This document shows positions 1 through 6,358 of a stretch of DNA of 21,313 nucleotides, piece by piece; within the stretch, counting starts at the first letter, position 1; each line of letters starts with the position of its first letter. The DNA is taken from positions 1 through 21,313 of the IMG/VR virus record IMGVR_UViG_3300050026_000023; one strand, written 5' to 3'. This stretch comes from a virus. The notes beneath the pieces are model-generated. The model did no database searches and was not told where the DNA came from. It saw only the letters and a program-made list of their open reading frames with translations. The translations under genes were made by a program, and so were the position numbers.

Positions 1-4
1 TCTA

Positions 5-310
5 ATGACCTACATAGCCACTTGGCGCAAAAATCTCGGTATGCTCCGTTGCGATGCCGCTGTTCTTCTGGGACTTTCACGTGACACTCTCTGGCGGTAC
101 GAAAACGGCAGGATTCCAACACCCCGCGTCGTGCGGATGGCGTGCGAAGGATTTGAGCTTCTCTGTCGCATCCGCGCCGGGGCTTTCGGTCCGCGTAATC
201 TGGTATCCGAGATCGAGGATTATCTCCGACACTGCGAAGATAATCTGCCCACACATGCCAGCAGCCTGCCGATCCTCTCTGACGCGGAAGGGGACATAAA
301 AACCGCTTGA
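5..310 (+). CDS. Small helix-turn-helix DNA-binding protein
   Basis: A 101-aa protein whose residues about 14-41 read as an XRE/Cro-like helix-turn-helix: the stretch AAVLLGLSRDTLWRYENG has the usual helix, Gly turn, recognition helix and the YENG tail common in this fold. The remainder is a short helical/acidic tail of unknown role. It presumably binds DNA as a phage or prophage regulator, but no operator is identifiable. The ATG at 5 overlaps a TAA at 3-5 (TAATG), the same stop/start coupling used throughout this cluster, so an upstream gene probably ends at the window edge. Because the frame is open back to base 2, a start further upstream outside the window cannot be fully excluded. The HTH call is from the residue pattern only; the regulatory role is inferred. 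Confidence 0.7.
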   Translation: MTYIATWRKNLGMLRCDAAVLLGLSRDTLWRYENGRIPTPRVVRMACEGFELLCRIRAGAFGPRNLVSEIEDYLRHCEDNLPTHASSLPILSDAEGDIKTA

Positions 311-370
311 CAGCGCGGACATCAACGGGCAAATAGGGGTTCAGGGACGGTCGGGTTTAGTGGGACTCAC

Positions 371-1069
371 TTGGCGCCGATCGTTCCCACTATGCGTTTG
401 GCAATGGGGGATCGGTTGCGACGTACCAGACGGAAACCGAACGCCGCGCGATGGCCCAACGGTAAGCCAAAGCCGATCTATCAGATCATCCCTCCGGCTG
501 TCCTGGCGCATAGGCAGGCGTTGCTTGCTCGCCCGGTAACGGCGCAAGATATCCGCAGCCAATATGCCGGTACTGTGCTTGGGCAGATGCTCTTGGGCGG
601 GGAAATAACGACAGCGCAACACGCAGGAGCGGAAGCGCTGGGGCGTCTGTGGCGCCGGTGGGAAGCCGAGGCGTGCGCTCCGGCACGAGTGCCGCTGCAT
701 ACCGATGGGCATGGCCACCCGCCAACTGTGGTAGACGAGGCCACGTTAAAACGGGAATATGACTCTTGGCTACGCAACAGTGGCGAAATGCTTGCTGTCC
801 GAAACAAAATCGTCCGGTCAGCGCAACATGGCTTTCTGGCACTGACGATGATTGAATCGATAGTTACCCTAGAGGATGTCCGACCGCCACGCCTCACGCG
901 GGAAAATAGCGGTGAAACGCAATGGCCGCTCGGCTGGGCAGTGTTTCGCGCGGCGTTGGACGAGCTTGCAGCGCATTTCGGTTTTGCCCGGCCGCCATCG
1001 CAATCTGGCGCGGTCAAAAAATGTTGGACTACCTCAAAAATTCTTGTTGACAGCCAAGAAACGCCGTGA
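371..1069 (+). CDS. Unrecognised phage protein before the terminase genes
   Basis: An open frame of 232 codons. The N-terminus is very basic (RRTRRKPNAAR), followed by a helical middle containing IRSQYAGTVLGQMLLGGEI and a C-terminal LDELAAHFGF helix; I recognise no catalytic motif. Its place, after a small HTH gene and before terS, is where many phages keep a late regulator or packaging accessory protein, but that is only context. The start is uncertain: the longest frame opens at TTG 371, with ATG options at 392 and 404, and none has a convincing Shine-Dalgarno. The last ~18 residues follow a run of six A (1016-1021) and are poor in recognisable structure, so a frameshift near the end is possible. 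There is no signal peptide and no membrane segment. Confidence 0.6.
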   Translation: MAPIVPTMRLAMGDRLRRTRRKPNAARWPNGKPKPIYQIIPPAVLAHRQALLARPVTAQDIRSQYAGTVLGQMLLGGEITTAQHAGAEALGRLWRRWEAEACAPARVPLHTDGHGHPPTVVDEATLKREYDSWLRNSGEMLAVRNKIVRSAQHGFLALTMIESIVTLEDVRPPRLTRENSGETQWPLGWAVFRAALDELAAHFGFARPPSQSGAVKKCWTTSKILVDSQETP

Positions 1070-1073
1070 TACT
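1047..1073 (+). promoter_or_regulatory. Candidate sigma70-type promoter ahead of the terminase operon
   Basis: A perfect TTGACA at 1047-1052 is followed after 15 nt by GATACT (1068-1073, four of six matches to TATAAT). It lies at the end of the preceding gene and would begin transcription near 1080, upstream of the structured segment and the terminase genes, which is a sensible place for a late promoter. The spacer is short and the -10 imperfect, so this is a weak call from sequence alone. Confidence 0.3.
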
Positions 1074-1149
1074 GGCGATAGGTACGATGGAGAAATTGCG
1101 AATGCCTCGCGCGGCCGGAAGCGTGACTTAGCTTGAAAAACTTGTGGTA

Positions 1150-1266
1150 GGGTCGGCTTGGCCCGGCGACAACGCATGGGGAGATTGCAGCGCTGGCCGC
1201 CTCGCAAGAGGCGGTGAAACTGCGGTCGGTGAACCGTGAACTAAACCCGTGCGCACTTGTGCGTGC
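1150..1266 (+). ncRNA. Candidate structured RNA or structured packaging site upstream of terS
   Basis: In the gap between two genes there are several perfect or near-perfect pairings. GGGTC 1150-1154 pairs with GGCCC 1160-1164 (one G-U). CGCATGGG 1173-1180 pairs with CCCGTGCG 1246-1253 (8 bp, one G-U), closing a multibranch domain. Inside it, GCAG 1187-1190 pairs with CTGC 1220-1223, and CCGCCTC 1197-1203 pairs with GAGGCGG 1208-1214 across a GCAA (GNRA) tetraloop. A short hairpin lies around 1223-1236. Finally 1249-1256 can pair with 1259-1266, which competes with the 8-bp stem. The GNRA loop argues for the + strand. No T-run follows any hairpin, so these are not terminators. The element ends 5 nt before the terS ribosome binding site (1272-1277). 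It could be a cis-acting leader, a trans-acting phage RNA (perhaps related to HEARO/omega RNAs, though I cannot confirm that consensus from memory), or a terminase recognition site. Confidence 0.5.
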
Positions 1267-1285
1267 AAATTAGGAAGCAGATACT

Positions 1286-1816
1286 ATGGGTAGGCGTTCT
1301 AGTCTTTCTCCGCAGCAATGGCACGAAATTGGGATGCGGCGTGCGGCTGGGGAAGGCGTCAGGAGCTTGGCCAAGGAATTCGGGGTGTCTCCGGCGGCCG
1401 TATGCGTCCGATTTTCCGAGCGCGTAAACATCCAGAAAACGGTAGCGAAGCAACTTGCCGACGCGGAAACGGCGGTGCTGGCGTTGCCTGTCTCGGAGCA
1501 AATTTCGGTCAGGCAGTTGGCGGATGAACTAAAGGCAATCTCGTGCCACCTTGCCAGTGCCGCGCGCGTTGGTAGTCAAACCGCGCAACGATTAGCGACT
1601 CTGGCGCACGAACAGGTTGGCAGGATCCGCACCGATGGCACGGTTGACGCGGACGCGAATACCGACAATCTAAAGATGGCGATGACGTTAACCGCTGGCG
1701 CCAATGGCGCGGCTCAGATCGGTATGGGGTTGCTCGCGGCAAACAAGGATTCCATTGCCGTGGCACAGATTCCGCAAACGTCAGGTCTCGGCCGGTTTTA
1801 TGGGTCAAAAAAATGA
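1286..1816 (+). CDS. terS: Probable terminase small subunit (DNA-recognition)
   Basis: A 176-aa protein immediately before the large terminase. Residues about 6-46 form a helix-turn-helix: SLSPQQWHEIGMRRAAGEG, then VRSLAKEFGVSPAAVCVRF, typical of small terminase or resolvase-like DNA-binding domains. The middle (about 55-115) is helical and could be the oligomerisation region; the C-terminus is Ala/Gly-rich. The expected role is to bind the packaging start site on phage DNA and hand it to the large subunit. The start is supported by AGGAAG at 1272-1277, 8 nt before the ATG. Its stop overlaps the start of a 41-aa microprotein (ATGA at 1813-1816). The identification rests on the HTH, length and gene order; the protein family itself is not one I recognise with certainty. 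Confidence 0.7.
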   Translation: MGRRSSLSPQQWHEIGMRRAAGEGVRSLAKEFGVSPAAVCVRFSERVNIQKTVAKQLADAETAVLALPVSEQISVRQLADELKAISCHLASAARVGSQTAQRLATLAHEQVGRIRTDGTVDADANTDNLKMAMTLTAGANGAAQIGMGLLAANKDSIAVAQIPQTSGLGRFYGSKK

Positions 1817-1938
1817 CCGCCGTTTGGGATTGGATCGTCCTCAACCAAGAAGGCTTGGTTTTTGGTGCGGTTCTCGCTTTGTTTTGGATCAAATTGGATG
1901 ATTTGGTCGATGCGTTGCGGGAAAATCGCAATAAATAG
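1813..1938 (+). CDS. 41-aa predicted single-span membrane microprotein
   Basis: A short frame whose ATG sits in an ATGA overlap with the terS stop. It encodes 41 residues: an N-terminal MTAVWDWIVLNQEG, a hydrophobic span GLVFGAVLALFWIKL (residues 14-28), and a charged tail LDDLVDALRENRNK. The composition suggests a single membrane helix with a short amphipathic tail. It fills almost the whole gap between the terminase subunits (only 17 nt remain before terL), and the tight coupling favours it being a real gene. Its function is unknown: too short for a typical holin, and isolated from any lysis gene in view. Small phage membrane proteins at this place are easily missed by gene callers. Confidence 0.55.
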   Translation: MTAVWDWIVLNQEGLVFGAVLALFWIKLDDLVDALRENRNK

Positions 1939-1955
1939 CTCACGGACGCAACATT

Positions 1956-3359
1956 GTGGCAGGGGAACCAACACTAAACCCAGCGCTGCGTGATTTCTGG
2001 CTGCAAAAAGCTGATATCCGAGTGCTATATGGTGGCCGTGTATCTAGCAAATCCTGGGACGCTGCTGGCTTTGCTGTTTTTTTGGCCCATAATTTTCGCA
2101 TACGTGTTCTATGTACTCGTCAGTTTCAGAATAAAATCGCCGATTCGGTTTATACGCTTCTAAAGTTCCAAATTGAACGGTTCGGATTGCAAGAACATTT
2201 CGAAATTCAACGTGACAAGATCATCGCGAAGTACACGGGATCCGAATTTCTCTTTTACGGTTTGTGGCGTTCCATTGATGAAGTAAAATCAATGGAGGGT
2301 ATCGATATATTGTGGATCGAAGAAGCACACAATCTGACAGAAGAACAGTGGCACGTTCTTGAGCCTACAATACGAAAAGAGAATTCTCAAATCTGGATCC
2401 TTTTTAACCCGCGCTTGGCAAACGATTTTGTGTATAAAAGGTTTGTGCTCCATCCCCCGCCAAATGCAATAGTGCGGAAGATAAACTACCTAGAAAACCC
2501 GTTCCTTTCTGAAAAAATCATCCGCACTATTGACGCCCTGAAAGCAGAAAACTATTTAGATTACGAGCACGTTTATCTTGGAGTGCCAAAACAGGACGAT
2601 GAAAGCGTCATCATTAAGCGTTCCTGGATTATGGCGGCAATTGACTCTCACTTGAAACTGGGGTTCAAACCGACTGGCCGAAAGCGCATCGGGTTCGATG
2701 TTGCAGACTCCGGTCCCGACAAATGCGCACTAGTTTACGCTCACGGATCCGTCGTCATTTGGTCGGATCTATGGCAAGCAGGCGAAGACGAATTGCTGAA
2801 ATCCTGCACACGTGTTTTTAAGGCCGCCAAATTGCATCACGCCAACGTGACCTATGACAGTATCGGCGTTGGAGCGAGTGTAGGGGCAAAGCTCGCGGAG
2901 TTAAACGCCAGCACAGGGGATCCTGATCGCGTCATATACGAAAAGTTCAACGCTGGGGGCAGTATTTGGCAGCCTGACCGGATTTACAGTGGCAGCACGA
3001 AAAACAGCGACATGTTCCTCAACATCAAAGCACAGGCTTGGTGGTTGTTGGCGGATCGATTCCGGAATACCTTCAACGCGGTGCGTAATGGGGACAAGTT
3101 CCCCGATGACAAGTTGATCAGTCTGTCAAGTGCTCTGCCCAATCTCAACATGCTGATTGACGAATTGGCTACACCGAAACGCGATTACGACGCCAACGGC
3201 CGGGTGAAAGTCGAAAGCAAGAAAGACTTGGCCAAGCGGGACGTTCCGTCACCTAATTTGGCCGACGCAATGGTGATGACCTTTGCCCCGGTGAGTGAGC
3301 CTCTTCGAATTACGGAGGAGGTAATGGCGCGGTTCGGGACAAGGAAGCGTTATGGTTGA
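1956..3359 (+). CDS. terL: Terminase large subunit (packaging ATPase and nuclease)
   Basis: A 467-aa protein with both halves of a large terminase. In the ATPase half, the Walker A-like loop is GGRVSSKS (residues 26-33) and Walker B is DILWIEEAH (from residue 117), with catalytic Glu at 122-123. In the RNase-H-like nuclease half, acidic residues are seen at D248 in IGFDVADSG, at D301 in VTYDSIGVGAS, and at D437 in PNLADAMVM. The length and arrangement fit the Terminase_3/Terminase_6 type. It pumps DNA into the procapsid through the portal and cuts the concatemer. The start chosen is GTG at 1956; no strong Shine-Dalgarno is visible, so translation may depend on coupling from the microprotein 17 nt upstream. 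The 3' end overlaps the portal gene by 8 nt. The ATPase-coding part is clearly more AT-rich than later genes. Confidence 0.95.
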   Translation: MAGEPTLNPALRDFWLQKADIRVLYGGRVSSKSWDAAGFAVFLAHNFRIRVLCTRQFQNKIADSVYTLLKFQIERFGLQEHFEIQRDKIIAKYTGSEFLFYGLWRSIDEVKSMEGIDILWIEEAHNLTEEQWHVLEPTIRKENSQIWILFNPRLANDFVYKRFVLHPPPNAIVRKINYLENPFLSEKIIRTIDALKAENYLDYEHVYLGVPKQDDESVIIKRSWIMAAIDSHLKLGFKPTGRKRIGFDVADSGPDKCALVYAHGSVVIWSDLWQAGEDELLKSCTRVFKAAKLHHANVTYDSIGVGASVGAKLAELNASTGDPDRVIYEKFNAGGSIWQPDRIYSGSTKNSDMFLNIKAQAWWLLADRFRNTFNAVRNGDKFPDDKLISLSSALPNLNMLIDELATPKRDYDANGRVKVESKKDLAKRDVPSPNLADAMVMTFAPVSEPLRITEEVMARFGTRKRYG

Positions 3360-4842
3360 TTTGCGATTCTGGCGGCATTTGTCTCATCCGATACCGCCGG
3401 TGCAGACGCCCGTTGCGCCTACTAAACAGACATGGAACTATGACGCGGCCAACGCTGTGCCGCCGCTGGCTATGCGGAGATCGCCGTTCGCGCCAGCGAT
3501 TGCCGGACCCGGTGTAATTCCCCCAGGCGTGACCATCGCTACTGATTCCGCTATGCCGTCTCAGTTTGACATGGCATACGCCTCGGCGGGGTATGCGTCT
3601 CTTGGGATGGCTGACGAGGGTAGGGGGTTCATGGGCTATCCCTATCTGGCGGAGTTACTGCAACTAGCTGAATACCGCAACGCCTGCGACATGCTCTCGC
3701 AAGACATGACCCGTAAATGGATCAAGCTCCAATGCACCGGGGATGACGAGAACAAAAGCGACAAACTCGCGGCAATTGAGGCAGAAATGAAGCGCCTGGG
3801 GGTGCAACAGATCGTCCGGGCGGCGGCATGGCAGGGCGACGGGTTCGGCCGCGCACAAATCTATATCGACACGGGGGACGGTGACGACCCCGACGAATTG
3901 TTGATGCCTTTGGTGGAATCGCCTGCGAAGGTCGGTCTAGGCGCGTTGAGAGCACTGCGCATCATCGAACCCATGTGGACCTATCCTAATCGGTACAACA
4001 CGAACGATCCGCTGCACCCGCATTTCTTCAAGCCAGAAACATGGTTCGTCCTGGGTAAGGAAATTCATGCTAGCCGGATCATGACAATAGTACCGAGGCC
4101 AGTATCCGATATGCTGAAGCCCGCGTATGCCTTCGGCGGGCTAGCCTTGCCGCAGATCATGAAGCCTTATGTGGATAACTGGATCCGCACTCGTCAAAGC
4201 GTGACAAATCTGGTTTCTAATTTCAGCGTCATGGTTCTGGCAACAGATTTAAGTACTTTTTTGACTACAAATAGCGGGGCAGACTTAGAGCGAAGAGTTC
4301 AGTTTTTCAACGTGTTGCGCGACAATCAAGGCGCAATGGTTGTCAATAGAGAGACCGAATCTCTCTCTAATATCTCCGCGCCAATCGCTGGCCTCGATCG
4401 CTTGCAGAGCCAAGCACAAGAGCATATGGCTTCGGTGTGCCGGATTCCGTTGATCAAGTTGTTGGGGATATCGCCCTCCGGCCTGAATGCCAGTAGTGAC
4501 GGCGAAATTCGCAGCTATTACGACAATATTGAATCGATGCAGGAAGCAATTTATACCGCCCACTTATCGAAGATCATCAACCTGATTCAGTTGTCGTTAT
4601 TCGGTGAGGTTGACAAGGAAATCACTTTCGTCTGGGAACCGTTATGGTCGTTGGATGCCATCGAGTCGGCTACAGCGCGGAAGACTGAAGCGGAAACCGA
4701 TTGTCTATTAATGGATCATGGGGTTCTGTCAACCATGGAAGTCCGGATCCGGATCGCGGCGGATGAAAATAGCCCCCATGCCGGGCTTGACTTGGGCGAC
4801 GCGCTCGCCACAAACGAGCCAGAAGAGTATTATGAGCAATGA
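3352..4842 (+). CDS. Portal protein (DUF1073-like)
   Basis: A 496-aa protein of typical portal length that directly follows terL. The N-terminal 85 residues are Pro/Ala-rich and probably flexible. The core starts near GYPYLAELLQLAEYRNACDM, a pattern characteristic of the DUF1073 anti-parallel portal family, followed by AAWQGDGFGRAQIYIDTGDG, a long helical central part (about 250-420) with SSDGEIRSYYDNIESMQ, and a C-terminal acidic tail. Twelve copies are expected to form the ring at one capsid vertex through which DNA enters and to which the neck binds. The ATG is preceded by AAGGAAG (3341-3347), 4 nt away, inside the end of terL. The stop overlaps the start of an 18-codon frame (ATGA 4839-4842). 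Confidence 0.9.
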   Translation: MVDLRFWRHLSHPIPPVQTPVAPTKQTWNYDAANAVPPLAMRRSPFAPAIAGPGVIPPGVTIATDSAMPSQFDMAYASAGYASLGMADEGRGFMGYPYLAELLQLAEYRNACDMLSQDMTRKWIKLQCTGDDENKSDKLAAIEAEMKRLGVQQIVRAAAWQGDGFGRAQIYIDTGDGDDPDELLMPLVESPAKVGLGALRALRIIEPMWTYPNRYNTNDPLHPHFFKPETWFVLGKEIHASRIMTIVPRPVSDMLKPAYAFGGLALPQIMKPYVDNWIRTRQSVTNLVSNFSVMVLATDLSTFLTTNSGADLERRVQFFNVLRDNQGAMVVNRETESLSNISAPIAGLDRLQSQAQEHMASVCRIPLIKLLGISPSGLNASSDGEIRSYYDNIESMQEAIYTAHLSKIINLIQLSLFGEVDKEITFVWEPLWSLDAIESATARKTEAETDCLLMDHGVLSTMEVRIRIAADENSPHAGLDLGDALATNEPEEYYEQ

Positions 4843-4895
4843 TCACGGATAATGGCACGACCTATGCGTTTCCCCTTTGGGCAGTATCGGCGTAA
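4839..4895 (+). CDS. Possible 18-aa micro-ORF after the portal gene
   Basis: An ATG in the ATGA overlap with the portal stop opens an 18-codon frame (MITDNGTTYAFPLWAVSA) that ends in TAA at 4893-4895. This TAA forms part of the AAGGA Shine-Dalgarno (4894-4898) of the next gene. The arrangement could carry ribosomes from the portal gene to the following one (a coupling peptide), or it may encode a real micropeptide. It may equally be chance. No function can be assigned. Confidence 0.35.
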   Translation: MITDNGTTYAFPLWAVSA

Positions 4896-4907
4896 GGATT
4901 TTCGGGA

Positions 4908-5465
4908 ATGACTGCTCAACCGCTTTACGTTACCTCTGTTCTCGGACAGGCTGCGCCAACAGTGGCGATAGGCGCCCTTGACGCTAACGGTGTCCTTCAG
5001 GTCGCCAGCGCGACGAACCCGCTGCCGATCGGCGCGACCCTTACGCTAAACCCGTCAGTCACGATCACCAGCGGAACGGTTGGACTCACTGTCGGCACAT
5101 CAAACATTGGCGTGGTAACGCCATACAGCGTGGCGTCTGCCAACTGGCAATATGCGGCGCCAACCGGGGGGATCATTACGACGGCACCCGTGACACTTGT
5201 TGCTGCGGCGGGGACCGGAGTTCGCAACTACATCACGGCACTGCAAATCAAAGGCTGCAATGCCGTCGCGTCTGAAGTTGTCATCCAGGATGGTGCGGCT
5301 GTAGTCCTCTGGCGGGGCTACGTAGCCGCAACGATGCTGACGGCGGATGACTTGGTATTCCCGACGCCGCTAATGTCGTCAACCGGGGTGAATTCTGCGA
5401 TTACGCTGACGGTCAACACCACGGCAACGCTAACATATGTGACAGCGCAGGGCTTTACCGCATAA
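4908..5465 (+). CDS. Beta-rich virion structural protein of unknown role
   Basis: A 185-aa Ala/Thr/Val/Gly-rich protein with alternating hydrophobic residues throughout, indicating an all-beta fold. The first half (to about residue 85) is repetitive, with many TLTLNPSVTITSGTVGLTVG-type strands; the second half (about 95-185, from RNYITALQIKGC to TLTYVTAQGFTA) looks like a compact jelly-roll or sandwich domain often seen in phage structural proteins. It lies between portal and minor head genes, so a head-decoration or portal-vertex component is plausible, but that is inference. The start is supported by AAGGA at 4894-4898, 9 nt upstream. The stop overlaps the next ATG (TAATG at 5463-5467). Confidence 0.7.
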   Translation: MTAQPLYVTSVLGQAAPTVAIGALDANGVLQVASATNPLPIGATLTLNPSVTITSGTVGLTVGTSNIGVVTPYSVASANWQYAAPTGGIITTAPVTLVAAAGTGVRNYITALQIKGCNAVASEVVIQDGAAVVLWRGYVAATMLTADDLVFPTPLMSSTGVNSAITLTVNTTATLTYVTAQGFTA

Positions 5466-6358
5466 TGGCGACAAAACAGCTTGTCTCCCTTACCGGCAAG
5501 CAGCAGATTCTCGCACCGATTCATCCCAGTGTTGCCATTGAGATCGCATACCAGCGGAAACTTGAAGCCATTATCAAGGCTATGCACCGCTCTATATTAT
5601 GCCATGTTGCGGCGATATACAGAACAAACCCGCCAGCGATGGCGCAGGATGTGACGATCAAAGAATACGGCGCCGCAACGGCAATGCAACAGTATTTCGA
5701 AGAACTTGGCAAACAGGGGACATTCGAAGAAGGCGGTGTCGCAGAGGCACTGCAACAGCATTTCGAAGAACTTAGCAAACAGTGGATAAAGAATTTTGAC
5801 GAAGCCGCCCCAGCGATCGCGAAACACTTTGCGACAGCCGTGACGAACCGGGCGGACGGCGCGCTTATGGCCAGCCTGAAAAAAGCCGGATGGACGATCA
5901 AGTTCAGGCTCGACGAAGACGCAAAAGAAGTTCTTCGTACGGTAATCGGCGATAATGTCAGATTGATCAAATCCATTGCACCGCAACATTTGAAAGATGT
6001 CGAAGGTCTCGTCATGGAGTCCGTAGCGCGCGGGGGCGACCATGCGTTCTTGGTGAACGAGCTTGTAGCGCGTTACGGTCTTACGAGGCAGAGAGCGGCA
6101 CTGATCAGCAGGGACCAGAACAGCAAGGCAAATGCCGCTATCCTCCGTGCCCGATGGGTGAAAAACGGGATCGAAGAAGCCGTGTGGATGCACTGCCATG
6201 GCGGAAACAAGCCGAGGCCGACGCATTTGGCAAATGACCGGAAAAGATACAAAGTAAAAGATGGTTGGTATGACCCTGCTGAGGGACGTAACATCTTCCC
6301 TGGGGAGCTTATAAATTGCGGTTGTGTAGCGGGCATAATTCTCCCTGGATTTGACTAA
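5465..6358 (+). CDS. MuF-like minor head / head morphogenesis protein
   Basis: A 297-aa protein. The C-terminal ~110 residues resemble the phage Mu F / SPP1 gp7 minor head domain: RQRAALISRDQNSKANAAIL, then WMHCHGGNKPRPTHLANDRK, then a Pro/Gly turn and INCGCVAGIILP, with the Cys/His pattern at the end usual for this family. The N-terminal part is a helical region carrying a near-perfect 22-residue tandem duplication (see the repeat at 5681-5782). Such proteins enter the procapsid with the portal in few copies and are needed for head assembly or are ejected with DNA. At about 300 aa it is somewhat short for the family. Its start overlaps the previous stop and its stop overlaps the next start, both as TAATG. 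Confidence 0.8.
   Translation: MATKQLVSLTGKQQILAPIHPSVAIEIAYQRKLEAIIKAMHRSILCHVAAIYRTNPPAMAQDVTIKEYGAATAMQQYFEELGKQGTFEEGGVAEALQQHFEELSKQWIKNFDEAAPAIAKHFATAVTNRADGALMASLKKAGWTIKFRLDEDAKEVLRTVIGDNVRLIKSIAPQHLKDVEGLVMESVARGGDHAFLVNELVARYGLTRQRAALISRDQNSKANAAILRARWVKNGIEEAVWMHCHGGNKPRPTHLANDRKRYKVKDGWYDPAEGRNIFPGELINCGCVAGIILPGFD
5681..5782 (+). repeat. In-frame 66-nt tandem duplication in the minor head gene
   Basis: The 36-nt segment 5681-5716 recurs at 5747-5782 with only three mismatches, offset by 66 nt (22 codons). The protein repeats are AMQQYFEELGKQ and ALQQHFEELSKQ, with GTFEEGGVAE between them. The high nucleotide identity indicates a fairly recent duplication that lengthens a helical (probably coiled-coil) part of the protein. 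Confidence 0.85.

Noticed and set aside
307-336. TTGACA at 307-312 as a promoter for the 371 gene
   Set aside because: The hexamer is perfect, but no acceptable -10 lies at 15-19 nt (CAAATA or AAATAG at best).
876-1136. 86-codon + frame overlapping the end of the 371 gene
   Set aside because: Mostly nested in another gene, basic low-information composition and no ribosome site; kept only as a possible frameshift extension in the findings.
1197-1214. GC-rich hairpin as an intrinsic terminator
   Set aside because: No T-run follows; the downstream bases are TGAAACTGC. A GNRA loop fits a structural RNA better.
3314-3326. Very strong Shine-Dalgarno-like GGAGGAGG followed by ATG near the end of terL
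   Set aside because: It is in frame with terL and encodes ordinary Glu-Glu-Val-Met; a start there would give only an 11-aa fragment. The portal start has its own AAGGAAG closer to its ATG.
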